Shown: positions 9,187 to 17,147 of the stretch, in pieces
How the letters are laid out: every line of letters begins with the position of its first letter
Numbering within the stretch: the first letter of the stretch is position 1
Assembly (NCBI RefSeq): GCF_014698145.1
Contig: NZ_JACJSM010000016.1
Location: 1 to 64,000 of the forward strand
DNA: 64,000 nucleotides
Source of the DNA: Oscillatoria sp. FACHB-1406
GTDB lineage: Bacteria > Cyanobacteriota > Cyanobacteriia > Cyanobacteriales > Spirulinaceae
Reading direction: 5' to 3'
Translations under genes and position numbers: made by a program
Notes under the pieces: generated by a model
What the model saw: only the letters and a program-made list of their open reading frames with translations
Told to the model about the DNA's origin: nothing
Databases searched by the model: none

Positions 9187-9237
9187 TTATCAATTGAGAA
9201 TTGACAATTGATAATTGACCGAAAATAATGGGATACA

Positions 9238-9492
9238 GAGCTACGCCCTTCTAGGGCGGATGCCTGATGGTAGGATAAAGGCATCCGCCACACAGTCAGA
9301 GACTCGCGCCAAGAGCGGAGGAACCTGTCTCGCAATGGGCGTAATTTCCTGGGAAAGTTTTGGCTCCAAGGGAGCAGAAAGAATTTTCTCATACAGCGGT
9401 GGGGCGCATCGCAGTGAATTTTGGTGAGGGTAAAGTCATTAGACTCCCTACGATCCAAGAATCCTCGCATCTTTAGGGCGAGGAGCCGTCAA
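9238..9492 (+). mobile_element. IS200/IS605-derived remnant without tnpB (right end with possible omega-RNA segment)
   Basis: The stretch begins with two hairpins (CGCCCTTCTAGGGCG at 9243-9257, then GCGGATGCC...GGCATCCGC to 9288). It continues with a structured Gly/Ser-rich pseudo-frame and ends in the hairpin CCTCGCATCTTTAGGGCGAGG followed by GTCAA, nearly the same right end as at 64-101. No tnpA or tnpB frame remains. The layout fits a non-autonomous derivative (PATE-like), or the tnpB 3' segment from which omega RNA is made. Boundaries are estimates; the right one is firmer. Confidence 0.5.
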
Positions 9493-9649
9493 AACGAATA
9501 ATGAATGACGAACAGCCCGGGTTTGCTCCGGGCTTCTCTTTCTTCAGGAGAAAGTTTAAAATCTACCCTCTACTGTTCGTCACGAACTTTTGCCCGGTCG
9601 CTCTTCACTATTCACTATTCATTATTCACGGATAACTGATAACTTTTAA

Positions 9650-11041
9650 ATGGTCAACCTCACCCCCAACCCCAGTTTTAGTATTAAAATTTGCCTGGAA
9701 GTTCCCAATCGGGCAGGAATGCTGGCCAGCGTAACCCAAGCGATCGCGAATTGCGGCGGCAATCTCGGCGAAATTAAACTCCTCGAACAAACCCGCAAAG
9801 TTTCTCTGCGAGAAATTATTGTGGATGCCTCGAGCAGCAACCATGCTGAAGAGATTGTGGCGGCGATTAAAAGTTTGCCGGAAGTAAAAATCCTAGAAGC
9901 GCGCGATCGCACCTTTGCCCTGCACGAAGGCGGCAAAATTCACATTAACAGTCGTTTCAGACTGACGAAACCCTCGGATTTAGCAATGGCTTATACCCCC
10001 GGCGTAGGGCGGATTTGTCAAGCGATCGCAGCCGAACCCGAAAAAGTTTTCTCCCTCACCATTAAAAGCAATACCGTTGCTATTGTCACCGACGGTAGCG
10101 CCGTTCTCGGTTTAGGAAACTTAGGTCCCGAAGCAGCTTTGCCCGTAATGGAAGGGAAAGCTATGCTCTTTAAAGAATTTGCTGGTGTCGATGCCTTTCC
10201 AATTTGTTTGAATACGCAAGATCCAGAAGAAATCATTCAAACCGTTAAAAACATTGCACCCGTTTTCGGTGGCGTTAACCTTGAAGATATTAGCGCGCCG
10301 CGCTGTTTTGAAATTGAGAAACGACTGCGCGAAGAAATCGATATTCCCGTTTTCCACGACGACCAAAACGGAACTGCGATCGTCACCTTAGCCGCCCTAA
10401 CAAACGCGCTGATTCTCGTGAAAAAGAGCCTAGAAGAGGTACGAATTGTCATTAATGGGTCGGGGGCGGCGGGCATCGCGATCGCGCGTCTGCTGCGCGA
10501 AGCCGGGGCGCAATCCCTTTATTTGTGCGATCGCGAAGGCTTACTCTCCAAGCAGCGCCAAAACTTAACCGCAGAAAAGCAAGAATTCGCCGTCGAAGCG
10601 CAAGGAACCTTAGCCGATGCAATGGTCGATGCGGATGTCTTTATCGGCGTGAGTGCGCCGGGAGTTTTAACCCCCGCAATGGTTAAATCAATGGCTCGCG
10701 ATCCGATTGTGATGGCAATGTCCAACCCAATCCCCGAAATTCAGCCCGAACTCGTCAAAGATGATGTCGCCGTTATCGCCACCGGACGCAGCGACTACGC
10801 CAACCAAATTAACAACGTACTCGCCTTTCCCGGCGTGTTCCGAGGCGCATTAGATTGCCGCGCTGCCACCATTACCACCAAAATGTGTTTGGAAGCCGCT
10901 AAAGCGATCGCCGCCGCCATCCCCACCGCAGAACTCAACCCCGAAAATATTATCCCTTCCGCCTTCGATCCGCGCATTGCCCCCGCCGTCGCCGCCGCCG
11001 TCCAAAAAGCAGCCCGCGAAGAAGGTTTGGCAAGAACTTAA
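9650..11041 (+). CDS. NAD(P)-dependent malic enzyme with N-terminal ACT domain
   Basis: Oxidative decarboxylation of malate to pyruvate and CO2 in the cytoplasm. Of 463 residues, about 8-85 form an ACT domain (IKICLEVPNRAGMLASVTQAI), a likely amino-acid-binding regulatory module. The malic domain shows AMAYTPGVGRICQAI (general acid Tyr), EGKAMLFKEFAGVDAFPICL (catalytic Lys) and FHDDQNGTAIV (metal-binding Asp). The NAD-binding domain has INGSGAAGIAIARLL near 268-282. Fusion of ACT to malic enzyme is known in several bacterial groups. Repeat-rich spacers flank it on both sides. The TTATCA-type repeats end just before the ATG, and no strong ribosome site is visible. Confidence 0.93.
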   Translation: MVNLTPNPSFSIKICLEVPNRAGMLASVTQAIANCGGNLGEIKLLEQTRKVSLREIIVDASSSNHAEEIVAAIKSLPEVKILEARDRTFALHEGGKIHINSRFRLTKPSDLAMAYTPGVGRICQAIAAEPEKVFSLTIKSNTVAIVTDGSAVLGLGNLGPEAALPVMEGKAMLFKEFAGVDAFPICLNTQDPEEIIQTVKNIAPVFGGVNLEDISAPRCFEIEKRLREEIDIPVFHDDQNGTAIVTLAALTNALILVKKSLEEVRIVINGSGAAGIAIARLLREAGAQSLYLCDREGLLSKQRQNLTAEKQEFAVEAQGTLADAMVDADVFIGVSAPGVLTPAMVKSMARDPIVMAMSNPIPEIQPELVKDDVAVIATGRSDYANQINNVLAFPGVFRGALDCRAATITTKMCLEAAKAIAAAIPTAELNPENIIPSAFDPRIAPAVAAAVQKAAREEGLART

Positions 11042-11075
11042 GTAATTCGTAATTCGTAATTCGTAATTCGTAATT
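11042..11075. repeat. Heptamer tandem repeat (GTAATTC)n
   Basis: Almost five perfect copies of GTAATTC start one base after the malic enzyme stop. It belongs to the short tandemly repeated repetitive (STRR) class common in filamentous cyanobacteria. Similar arrays with GTAATTC/GTAATTT units occur at 12533-12575 and 40268-40333. Confidence 0.9.
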
Positions 11076-11129
11076 AAGTCCAGTAGGGCGGGCAAGAGCG
11101 ACTTCAAACGTTATCAATTGTCTATTGTC

Positions 11130-11243
11130 GAATGGCACTGACTTAAGGCGGGTGGGCGCTGCCCACCCTACGAAATTATCTGTAGAGACGTTGTATACAA
11201 CGTCTCTACGGGCGATTTTTCAACTCTTATTTCAGCGCCATTC
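11130..11243. mobile_element. MITE family A, copy 1 (114 bp)
   Basis: Terminal inverted repeats GAATGGCACTGA...TCAGCGCCATTC enclose a GTGGGCGCTGCCCAC palindrome and a long perfect palindrome centred on GTTGTATACAAC. The same unit recurs at 11254-11516 (interrupted) and inverted at 13755-13867. No coding frame is present. It is probably a non-autonomous element mobilised by a transposase elsewhere in the genome. Confidence 0.8.
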
Positions 11244-11253
11244 GTCTATTGTC

Positions 11254-11516
11254 GAATGGCACTGACTTAAGACTGGTGGGCGCTGCCCACCCTACGAAAT
11301 CATCTGTAGAGACGTTGTATATAGCGTTTTTCGTTTGCGTGAGGTACAGTTCCAAAAATCAAATTGGTAGGGGCGCGGATTTCGAGGTCGCCTCGAAATT
11401 AAACGCCGCCCCGTAGGGGCGAATGGTATTCGCCCGCTGGGTGTACCTCATCTATGTGAAAACTGCTATACAACGTCTCTACAAGCGATTTTTCAACTCT
11501 TATTTCAGTGGCCTTC
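11254..11516. mobile_element. MITE family A, copy 2, split by another MITE
   Basis: The same ends and internal palindromes as copy 1, but the central GTTGTATACAAC palindrome is opened by a 147-base insertion (11322-11468) with a TA duplication. Removing insertion and duplication (149 bases) leaves exactly 114 bases, the size of copy 1. Copies 1 and 2 are in direct orientation, ten bases apart. Confidence 0.8.
11322..11468. mobile_element. MITE family B (147 bp) with TA target duplication, nested in MITE A
   Basis: The ends read TAGCGTTTTTCG... and ...GAAAACTGCTA, imperfect inverted repeats that extend to the GAGGTACA/TGTACCTC blocks about 20 bases in. TA flanks both sides (11320-11321 and 11469-11470). 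TA duplication and this end structure are typical of IS630/Tc1-mariner-type elements. Inside are the palindromes GGGGCGCGGATTTCGAGG...CCTCGAAATT and GGGGCGAATGGTATTCGCCC. No open frame exists. Confidence 0.75.
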
Positions 11517-11557
11517 GTCAATTGTCAATTATCCAAGACGTTATCCATTGTCAATTA

Positions 11558-12472
11558 TCAATTGTCAATTATTCCAAGTTTCTCCAAAACAGGCTTCGTT
11601 GAAACCACATGACGTTCTAACCCCAACTCTCGCGGCGGAACCCCCAGCGCCAGCGCGACTAACTGCGGCAAATGCAGCACCGGCAGCCCTAAAGATCGTC
11701 CGATAACCTTTTCGACTTCTGGCTGCCTCGAGTCGAGATTGAGATGGCAGAGTGGACAAGGCGTAACTAAACAATCCGCGCCCGCTTCTAAGGCTTCTTG
11801 GAGATGTCCGCCCGCCATAGTAAAAGACTCCGCCGCCGCATAACTCGACAGCGGCCAACCGCAGCATTGCGTCCTACCGCGATAGTACACCGGCGTTGCC
11901 CCCACCGCGCGGAAGACATTTTCCATCGATTCGGGTTGAAAGGGATTGTCGAAAGGAATCGATTTTTGCGCTCTCAACAAGTAACATCCATAAAACGCCG
12001 CGCACTTTAACCCCTCCAAACGGCGCGTTACTCGCTCCTGCAACGCTTCCAAACCATAATCCCCAATCAAAGCCCACAAAATATGCTTGACTTCGCTACT
12101 CCCGCGATAGGGCGCGCAATCTTCCTTCACTAAAAAGCGATTGACTTCTTCTAGGTAAGCTGGATTGTTTTCTCGAGCCTCTTTCAAGCGTTCGTCCACA
12201 TGACCGAGAACGCCTTGACAAGTGCTGCAATGCGTTAAAAGCGGAAGATCGAGCGATTCTGCGAGGGCAATATTGCGTGCGTTGACGGTATCCTCGAGCA
12301 GTTGCGAATCTTCTTTGTAAGTTCCCGAACCGCAACAGGCTGCTTTTTTGAGTTCGAGAAGTTCGATACCAAGGGCTTGGGTTAAGGCTGCCGTAGATTG
12401 ATAGAGTTCCTGACAAGCGCCTCGGGCAACGCAACCTGGAAAATAAGCGTATCGCAACGTCGGGCTAGGCAT
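11558..12472 (-). CDS. HdrB-like CCG-domain iron-sulfur protein (heterodisulfide reductase subunit B family)
   Basis: 304 residues from the chosen ATG. Two cysteine-rich CCG domains are visible: YFPGCVARGAC, KKAACCGSGTYKED, HCSTCQGVLGH in the first half; FYGCYLLR, TQCCGWPLSSY and CPLCHLNLDSRQ in the second. Such domains bind non-cubane Fe-S clusters in HdrB. In oxygenic cyanobacteria, which make no CoM or CoB, the homologue probably carries electrons in a succinate dehydrogenase- or Hdr-like redox complex (inference). A longer frame to 12640 reads through heptamer repeats (ITNYELQITNY). The ATG at 12472 is preferred because conservation begins there (MPSPTLRYAYFPGC) and GAGAGAAG lies upstream. 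The C terminus runs into ATTGTCAATTATC repeats. Confidence 0.85.
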   Translation of the reverse strand: MPSPTLRYAYFPGCVARGACQELYQSTAALTQALGIELLELKKAACCGSGTYKEDSQLLEDTVNARNIALAESLDLPLLTHCSTCQGVLGHVDERLKEARENNPAYLEEVNRFLVKEDCAPYRGSSEVKHILWALIGDYGLEALQERVTRRLEGLKCAAFYGCYLLRAQKSIPFDNPFQPESMENVFRAVGATPVYYRGRTQCCGWPLSSYAAAESFTMAGGHLQEALEAGADCLVTPCPLCHLNLDSRQPEVEKVIGRSLGLPVLHLPQLVALALGVPPRELGLERHVVSTKPVLEKLGIIDN

Positions 12473-12532
12473 AGCAATCGAGCTTCTCTCTAATTGATTG
12501 GCAAAACAATTTCTTCCATCATTATCATTGCA

Positions 12533-12575
12533 TTTGTAATTTGTAATTTGTAATTCGTAATTTGTAATTCGTAAT
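12533..12575. repeat. Heptamer tandem repeat (GTAATTT/GTAATTC)n
   Basis: About six units of GTAATTT/GTAATTC upstream of the HdrB-like gene. Read on the minus strand they encode the repeated ITNYELQ peptide, which makes a false N-terminal extension of that gene. Confidence 0.85.
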
Positions 12576-12822
12576 AGCGAGTCTCGAGCGATCGCGCGTA
12601 GGCGATCGCGTAACCCTGAATTGGTGAAAGATACGCTCAAAGCCAGTCCCCTACTGACTTCTGAACGTCTGAACTTCTAGACTCTTCCTCTAAAGGAGAT
12701 TCACAACCCCCATAGACCCGCTAGAGATAGACTGCGGGCAGGGGTTGAACTCTGATAGAAACAGTTAGAGAATAAGAAAAATAAATTATCTCTAGAGCGT
12801 CGATCGCCTGTTTCCAACATCG

Positions 12823-13632
12823 ATGAAGCCTTACCTCGCTGCCGCAGTCCAAATGACCAGTACGCCCGATCTTCAGAAAAATCTGACCGAGGCGGAAGAA
12901 TTAATCGATCTCGCCGTGCGTCAAGGGGCAGAACTGGTCTGCCTGCCTGAAAATTTCCCATTTTTGGGCAAGGAAGAAGATAAAATGACGCAAGCAGAAG
13001 ATATCGCGATCGCCAGCGAAAAGTTCCTCACAACGATGGCGCGGCGTTTCCAAATTTCCATATTAGGCGGCGGCTTCCCCGTCCCCGTAGAAGGCGGCAA
13101 AGTTTACAACACGGCGCTGTTAGTCGATGCCAACGGAACCGAACTCGCCCGCTACCAAAAAGTGCATCTATTCGACGTAAATTTACCCGACGGCATTACC
13201 TATTGCGAGTCCAGTACCGTAATGGCCGGTCAAAAATTACCGCCAATTTATGCTTCGGAAACATTAGGAAATCTGGGATTATCCGTCTGTTACGACGTGC
13301 GCTTCCCCGAACTCTATCGCGACTTGTCCCGGCGCGGTGCGGACGTTCTGTTCGTTCCGGCAGCATTTACCGCCTTTACCGGCAAAGATCACTGGCAGGT
13401 ACTCTTACAAGCGCGGGCGATTGAAAATACCTGTTACGTCATCGCCCCCGCCCAAACCGGCAATCACTACGCCATGCGCTATACCCACGGTCACGCCATG
13501 ATTATCGATCCCTGGGGAGCGGTACTATCGGATGCGGGCGATAAACCGGGGATTGCCATTGCAGAGATTAACCCCGCGCGCCTCAAGCAAGTGCGCCAGC
13601 AAATGCCTTCTCTCCAACACCGCGTTTTTTAA
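12823..13632 (+). CDS. Carbon-nitrogen hydrolase, Nit1-type (probable deaminated glutathione amidase)
   Basis: A 269-residue cytoplasmic amidase of the nitrilase superfamily. The Glu-Lys-Cys triad is visible: Glu in LVCLPENFPFLG (about residue 43), Lys in RYQKVHLFDVNLP (about 112) and Cys in LGLSVCYDVRFPELYRDL (about 154). These signatures, with the HLFD stretch, are those of the Nit1/YbeM group that repairs deaminated glutathione; exact substrate is inferred. The start ATG matches the family N terminus (KPYLAAAVQMTSTPDLQKNL). It stands alone between repeat islands. Confidence 0.88.
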   Translation: MKPYLAAAVQMTSTPDLQKNLTEAEELIDLAVRQGAELVCLPENFPFLGKEEDKMTQAEDIAIASEKFLTTMARRFQISILGGGFPVPVEGGKVYNTALLVDANGTELARYQKVHLFDVNLPDGITYCESSTVMAGQKLPPIYASETLGNLGLSVCYDVRFPELYRDLSRRGADVLFVPAAFTAFTGKDHWQVLLQARAIENTCYVIAPAQTGNHYAMRYTHGHAMIIDPWGAVLSDAGDKPGIAIAEINPARLKQVRQQMPSLQHRVF

Positions 13633-13754
13633 AGCGTTACCGTATCTTTTGCCCGCCCTATTTCCGAACTGTAGAGACGTTGTACACAACGTCTCTATCT
13701 AATTGACAATTGATAATTGACAACGCTGACCCATCAATTTAATTGATAATGGAC

Positions 13755-13867
13755 GAATAGCACTGAATAAGAGTTGAAAAATCGCCTGTAGAGACGTTGT
13801 ATACAACGTCTCTACAGATAATTTCGTAGGGTGGGCAGCGCCCACCAGCCTTAAGTCAGTGCCATTC
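13755..13867. mobile_element. MITE family A, copy 3 (inverted, 113 bp)
   Basis: Reverse-oriented copy of the 114-base unit at 11130-11243, with ends GAATAGCACTGA and TCAGTGCCATTC and the same two internal palindromes. It is nearly unchanged in length, suggesting recent spread. Confidence 0.8.
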
Positions 13868-14049
13868 GATAATGGACAATTGACAATATTGACCCATCAA
13901 TATTCCACTAGAAAGTAGGGTGCGTTAGCAGACCGTAACGCACCATTATTCCGGCTCTCCAGTTGGTCGATCGAAATTCAAGGTATTGTTAGAAAATAGA
14001 AAGTAGGGTGCATTAGCGAAGCGTAACGCACCATTATGACTAGCTACTG

Positions 14050-14210
14050 TTGACATACTCACCGTCCTAAAGGAGCGGTGATTCTTGACGCTTCACAGCA
14101 ACTTGCTACCGACGGGGCGGCGTTTAATTTCGAGGAAACCTCGAAATCCGCGCCCCTAGTAGTCTTACTGTCGCTCCACGTCCGTTTAGAGTCTCCCAAT
14201 GCCCTATGGC
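14050..14210 (-). pseudogene. tnpB C-terminal remnant and right end of an IS200/IS605 element
   Basis: On the minus strand a frame from about 14204 to TGA at 14059-14061 reads ALGDSKRTWSDSKTTRGADF, then a Ser/Ala-rich tail ending ITAPLGR. This is the style of tail seen on cyanobacterial TnpB proteins, and its stop lies inside the right-end hairpin, as at 1-101. The boundary TCAA is at 14053-14050. An in-frame TAA lies a few codons upstream of the ALGD segment, and no catalytic TnpB region remains in the 250 bases before the next gene, so the element is dead. Confidence 0.55.
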
Positions 14211-14462
14211 GACTGTTTTAATCTGTACGCAAGCAAAAAACTTACTTGTTTGCCTCTAGGGTTGGACTACACCATTGCCCCTTTGCTTTCCCTATTTCCG
14301 ATCGCAACTCTGACAGGACTTTCAACCTTGCTATTTATTTTGGAGTATCTTAAAACCGGGTGGGTCAGTGACCATCTATATTTTAGCAAAAGCCGTCCTA
14401 GATGGTTACTGAGCTTGTCGAAGTAAGGACGGGGTTTTAGACCCAATTTCCTGATAACTGAA

Positions 14463-17147
14463 ATGCCCGACCTCTTCGAGCAATTCATTCACGCCATCCA
14501 AAAATCCAAACTCTACGGCGAAGACATCACCCCCACCGCTGAAAACATCGCCGATATGCTCTGGTTGGCCGTTCAAAAAGGCGCACCGCAACATCATTCC
14601 TCTCATCCCCCTTCATCATTCGACATTCAGCATTCAGAATTCAGCATTCATCATTTCCCCCCTCTCCCCATCCCCCCCTCGCCCTCTCTCCCCGTCACCC
14701 CCTCGCCCTCTCTCCCCCTCTCCCCCTCTCCCCATCCCCCCCTCCCCTCTCCTGATACGCCGAGCGAAGCCGAAGCGCCCACTCCCTCCCGCCTGCCCTT
14801 CAAAACCCCTGCCCCTCGCGCCCTACGCCATAGCCTCGACCTCGCCCGCGCCTTCAAACCCCTCAAACAAACCTATCCCTCCCGCAGCGAAACCATTCTC
14901 GATACCCAAGCAACCGTAGAGCGCATCGCAGAAGAACGCCTCTGGTTGCCCGTCCTCAAACCCACCCCCACCCGTTGGCTCGATATTGCCCTCGTCGTCG
15001 AAGATAGCCCCTCCTGCGGCATCTGGCAGCAAACTATCAAAGAATTTCAGCAACTCCTTTTGCGACAAGGCGCATTTCGAGATGCGAAACTCTGGTACGT
15101 GCGGCCAGATGAAGCCGGAAACCTGGAACTGTTTGCCGCAAATTCTACCCGTACTCTTTCCCCCAAAACCCTCATCGACTCCGAAGGGCGACGGGCAATT
15201 TTCATTCTCAGCGATTGCGTTTCCGAGGCTTGGTATGGCGGGAAATGGCTCGAACTGCTGCAAACCTGGGGCAACAAACATCCCGTCACTATCCTGCAAC
15301 TCTTGCCCGGTAAATTTTGGCAGCGAACCGCCTTGCAACAAGCTGAAAGCGTTTGGATGAACTCGCACCAACCCGCAGCCCCCAATCCCCGCTGGCAACT
15401 CGAAAGTCAGGCATTCTGGGAAGAAGAAGCCGAAACCACCGCCGGTTTTCCCGTCCCCGTCGTCAGCCTGGTTCCTCACGGTTTGAAAGTTTGGGCGCAA
15501 AACCTCGCTGGGTTGGGAGAGACGCAAATCGCCGGTTACTGCTTCAGCGCAACAACGCCTCGCCCTCCTCAATCAGCGCAAATTGCCGCCGCCCCGTCTT
15601 TTGAAACCTTCCTCGCGACAACTTCTCCCACTGCACGGCGCTTGGCTGCATTAATGGCAGCAGTTCCCGTGCAATTGCCGATCGCGCGCCTGATTCAGCA
15701 GACGATGCTGCCCGAATCCGATGCGACTCACCTCGCCGAAGTCTTTCTCAGCGGTATTCTGCGCCGTATCGACGAAGAAAAAGACCCAGAGCGGCGCTTG
15801 TATGAGTTTGCGGACGGAATGCGCGAGAAAATGCTCGCAACGCTGCCGAAATCGGAAACAGTCGGGGTTATCGACCGACTTTCTGCTTATATTGCCCAAC
15901 GCGCCGGACTGTCGATGCAAGAGTTTATGGCAGAGTTGAGAGCGCCTTCAGGACGGTTAGAAGGGGAGATGGAGGAGGAAGTTTTCGCTTTTGCTCGCGT
16001 GACGTTGGATGTATTGAAGCATTTGGGCGGCGAGTATGCGGCGTTTGCCGATGAGTTGGAGCGCGATGAAACTCCAGAGGGGGCGGTTGAAGAAGCCGTG
16101 TCGGAGGAGTTAGCCCACGAGTTAGAGCGCTATGTTGTTTCAGCGCAGCAAGTTGAGGGGGAAAGGCTGGAGGTAGAACCCGTACTGGAAGAGTTGCCTT
16201 CCGGAAGGGCGGAACTGACGATAGAGGAAACGGTGTTTGTCTTCACGGTGGCAACGCTCGAACGCCAGTTCAGTATAGAGAGGGAGAATGCAGAATGGGT
16301 TATCCAGCGGCAGCAAGGAGAAGCAAGGGGCATTATTCAAAGGCTGAATGACGAGGTACAGCTAGAACTGATGGAGATTCCGGGCGGAACGTTTTTGATG
16401 GGGTCGCCGGAAGAGGAACGCGATCGATATGATGATGAAGGGCCACAGCATGAGGTGACAGTTCCCCCGTTTTATATGGGGCGCTATCCAGTGACGCAAG
16501 GGCAGTGGCGAGTTGTAGCGGGCTGGGAAAAAGTCGAACGCGACCTCGACCCAGACCCTTTCAGTTTTAAGGAACCTTATGAAGAATACGAGCGCTGGAC
16601 TCGTCCGGTAGAAATGGTTTCTTGGTACGACGCAGTGGAGTTTTGCGCCCGTTTAAGCAGAAAAACGGGGTGGGAGTATCGGTTGCCCAGCGAAGCAGAG
16701 TGGGAATATGCTTGTCGGGCAGTTCGGTTTTTGGAAGAAGGGCAGAAGTACCCGCCCTTTCATTTTGGCGAGACAATTTCTACCGAACTGGCGAACTACG
16801 ACGGGAACTACACCTACGGAGAAGGAGAGAAAGGAGAATATCGAGAACAAACAACCCCCGTGGGATATTTTCAAGCAGCTAATGCTTTTGGGCTGTACGA
16901 TATGCACGGTAATGTTTGGGAATGGTGCGCCGATGCTTGGCATAGTAATTATGAGGGAGCGCCTGATGATGGAGCTATATGGCTATCTAGTGATAGTAGT
17001 CTTTATGTACTACGCGGGGGTTCGTGGAACCTCAATCCAGGGTACTGCCGTTCTGCCTGCCGGTACAGCTACAATCCCGACGATCCCGACTATCGGTTCA
17101 GCAACATCGGGTTTCGCGTTGTAGGTTGCGCGGCGAGGACTCTTTAG
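14463..17147 (+). CDS. vWA-like (SAV_2336-type) protein fused to an FGE/SUMF1-like domain
   Basis: 894 residues. An N-terminal helical module (1-45) is followed by a Pro/Ser/His-rich low-complexity linker (about 50-100). Next is a vWA-like domain (about 168-340) with LDIALVVEDSPSCGIW, where EDSPS takes the place of the DxSxS MIDAS, and ILSDCVSEAWYGG. A mainly helical region (385-600) with SGILRRIDEEKDPERRLYEF follows. The formylglycine-generating-enzyme-like domain (about 636-890) runs from MEIPGGTFLMGSPEEE through GNVWEWCADAW and LRGGSW to FSNIGFRVV. It keeps only the second Cys of the CxxxxC copper site (NLNPGYCRSACR), so true formylglycine activity is doubtful. SAV_2336-type proteins accompany MoxR and VMAP genes in predicted conflict systems, and both are encoded next door on the opposite strand. 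Confidence 0.85.
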   Translation: MPDLFEQFIHAIQKSKLYGEDITPTAENIADMLWLAVQKGAPQHHSSHPPSSFDIQHSEFSIHHFPPLPIPPSPSLPVTPSPSLPLSPSPHPPLPSPDTPSEAEAPTPSRLPFKTPAPRALRHSLDLARAFKPLKQTYPSRSETILDTQATVERIAEERLWLPVLKPTPTRWLDIALVVEDSPSCGIWQQTIKEFQQLLLRQGAFRDAKLWYVRPDEAGNLELFAANSTRTLSPKTLIDSEGRRAIFILSDCVSEAWYGGKWLELLQTWGNKHPVTILQLLPGKFWQRTALQQAESVWMNSHQPAAPNPRWQLESQAFWEEEAETTAGFPVPVVSLVPHGLKVWAQNLAGLGETQIAGYCFSATTPRPPQSAQIAAAPSFETFLATTSPTARRLAALMAAVPVQLPIARLIQQTMLPESDATHLAEVFLSGILRRIDEEKDPERRLYEFADGMREKMLATLPKSETVGVIDRLSAYIAQRAGLSMQEFMAELRAPSGRLEGEMEEEVFAFARVTLDVLKHLGGEYAAFADELERDETPEGAVEEAVSEELAHELERYVVSAQQVEGERLEVEPVLEELPSGRAELTIEETVFVFTVATLERQFSIERENAEWVIQRQQGEARGIIQRLNDEVQLELMEIPGGTFLMGSPEEERDRYDDEGPQHEVTVPPFYMGRYPVTQGQWRVVAGWEKVERDLDPDPFSFKEPYEEYERWTRPVEMVSWYDAVEFCARLSRKTGWEYRLPSEAEWEYACRAVRFLEEGQKYPPFHFGETISTELANYDGNYTYGEGEKGEYREQTTPVGYFQAANAFGLYDMHGNVWEWCADAWHSNYEGAPDDGAIWLSSDSSLYVLRGGSWNLNPGYCRSACRYSYNPDDPDYRFSNIGFRVVGCAARTL

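Larger units (their letters stand above)
13633..14462. other. Repeat-rich spacer between nit and the vWA-FGE gene
   Basis: In order: a GTAGAGACGTTG/CAACGTCTC palindrome (about 13671-13698), ATTGATAATTG-type repeats, MITE A copy 3 (13755-13867), two GGTGCGTTA...TAACGCACC inverted repeats (about 13918-13945 and 14006-14035), an inverted IS200/IS605 right end with tnpB remnant (14050-14210), and a hairpin CCGTCCT...AGGACGG followed by TTTT (about 14393-14438) just before the next gene. An open frame at 14199-14426 has no family signature and crosses the hairpin, so it is not called. Confidence 0.7.

Noticed and set aside
12473-12640. N-terminal extension of the HdrB-like gene (56 codons)
   Set aside because: It is the translation of GTAATTC/GTAATTT heptamer repeats (ITNYELQITNY) and other spacer sequence; conserved protein begins at ATG 12472 with an upstream GAGAGAAG.
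14199-14426. 75-residue open frame on the plus strand
   Set aside because: No family features, crosses an IS-type hairpin and overlaps the end of a tnpB relic on the other strand.
14463-14600. FGE-containing gene as an ergothioneine (EgtB) or sulfatase-maturation enzyme
   Set aside because: The N-terminal DinB-like domain of EgtB is absent, no sulfatase or egtD is nearby, and the copper cysteine pair is incomplete; the vWA-like fusion fits the conflict-locus reading better.
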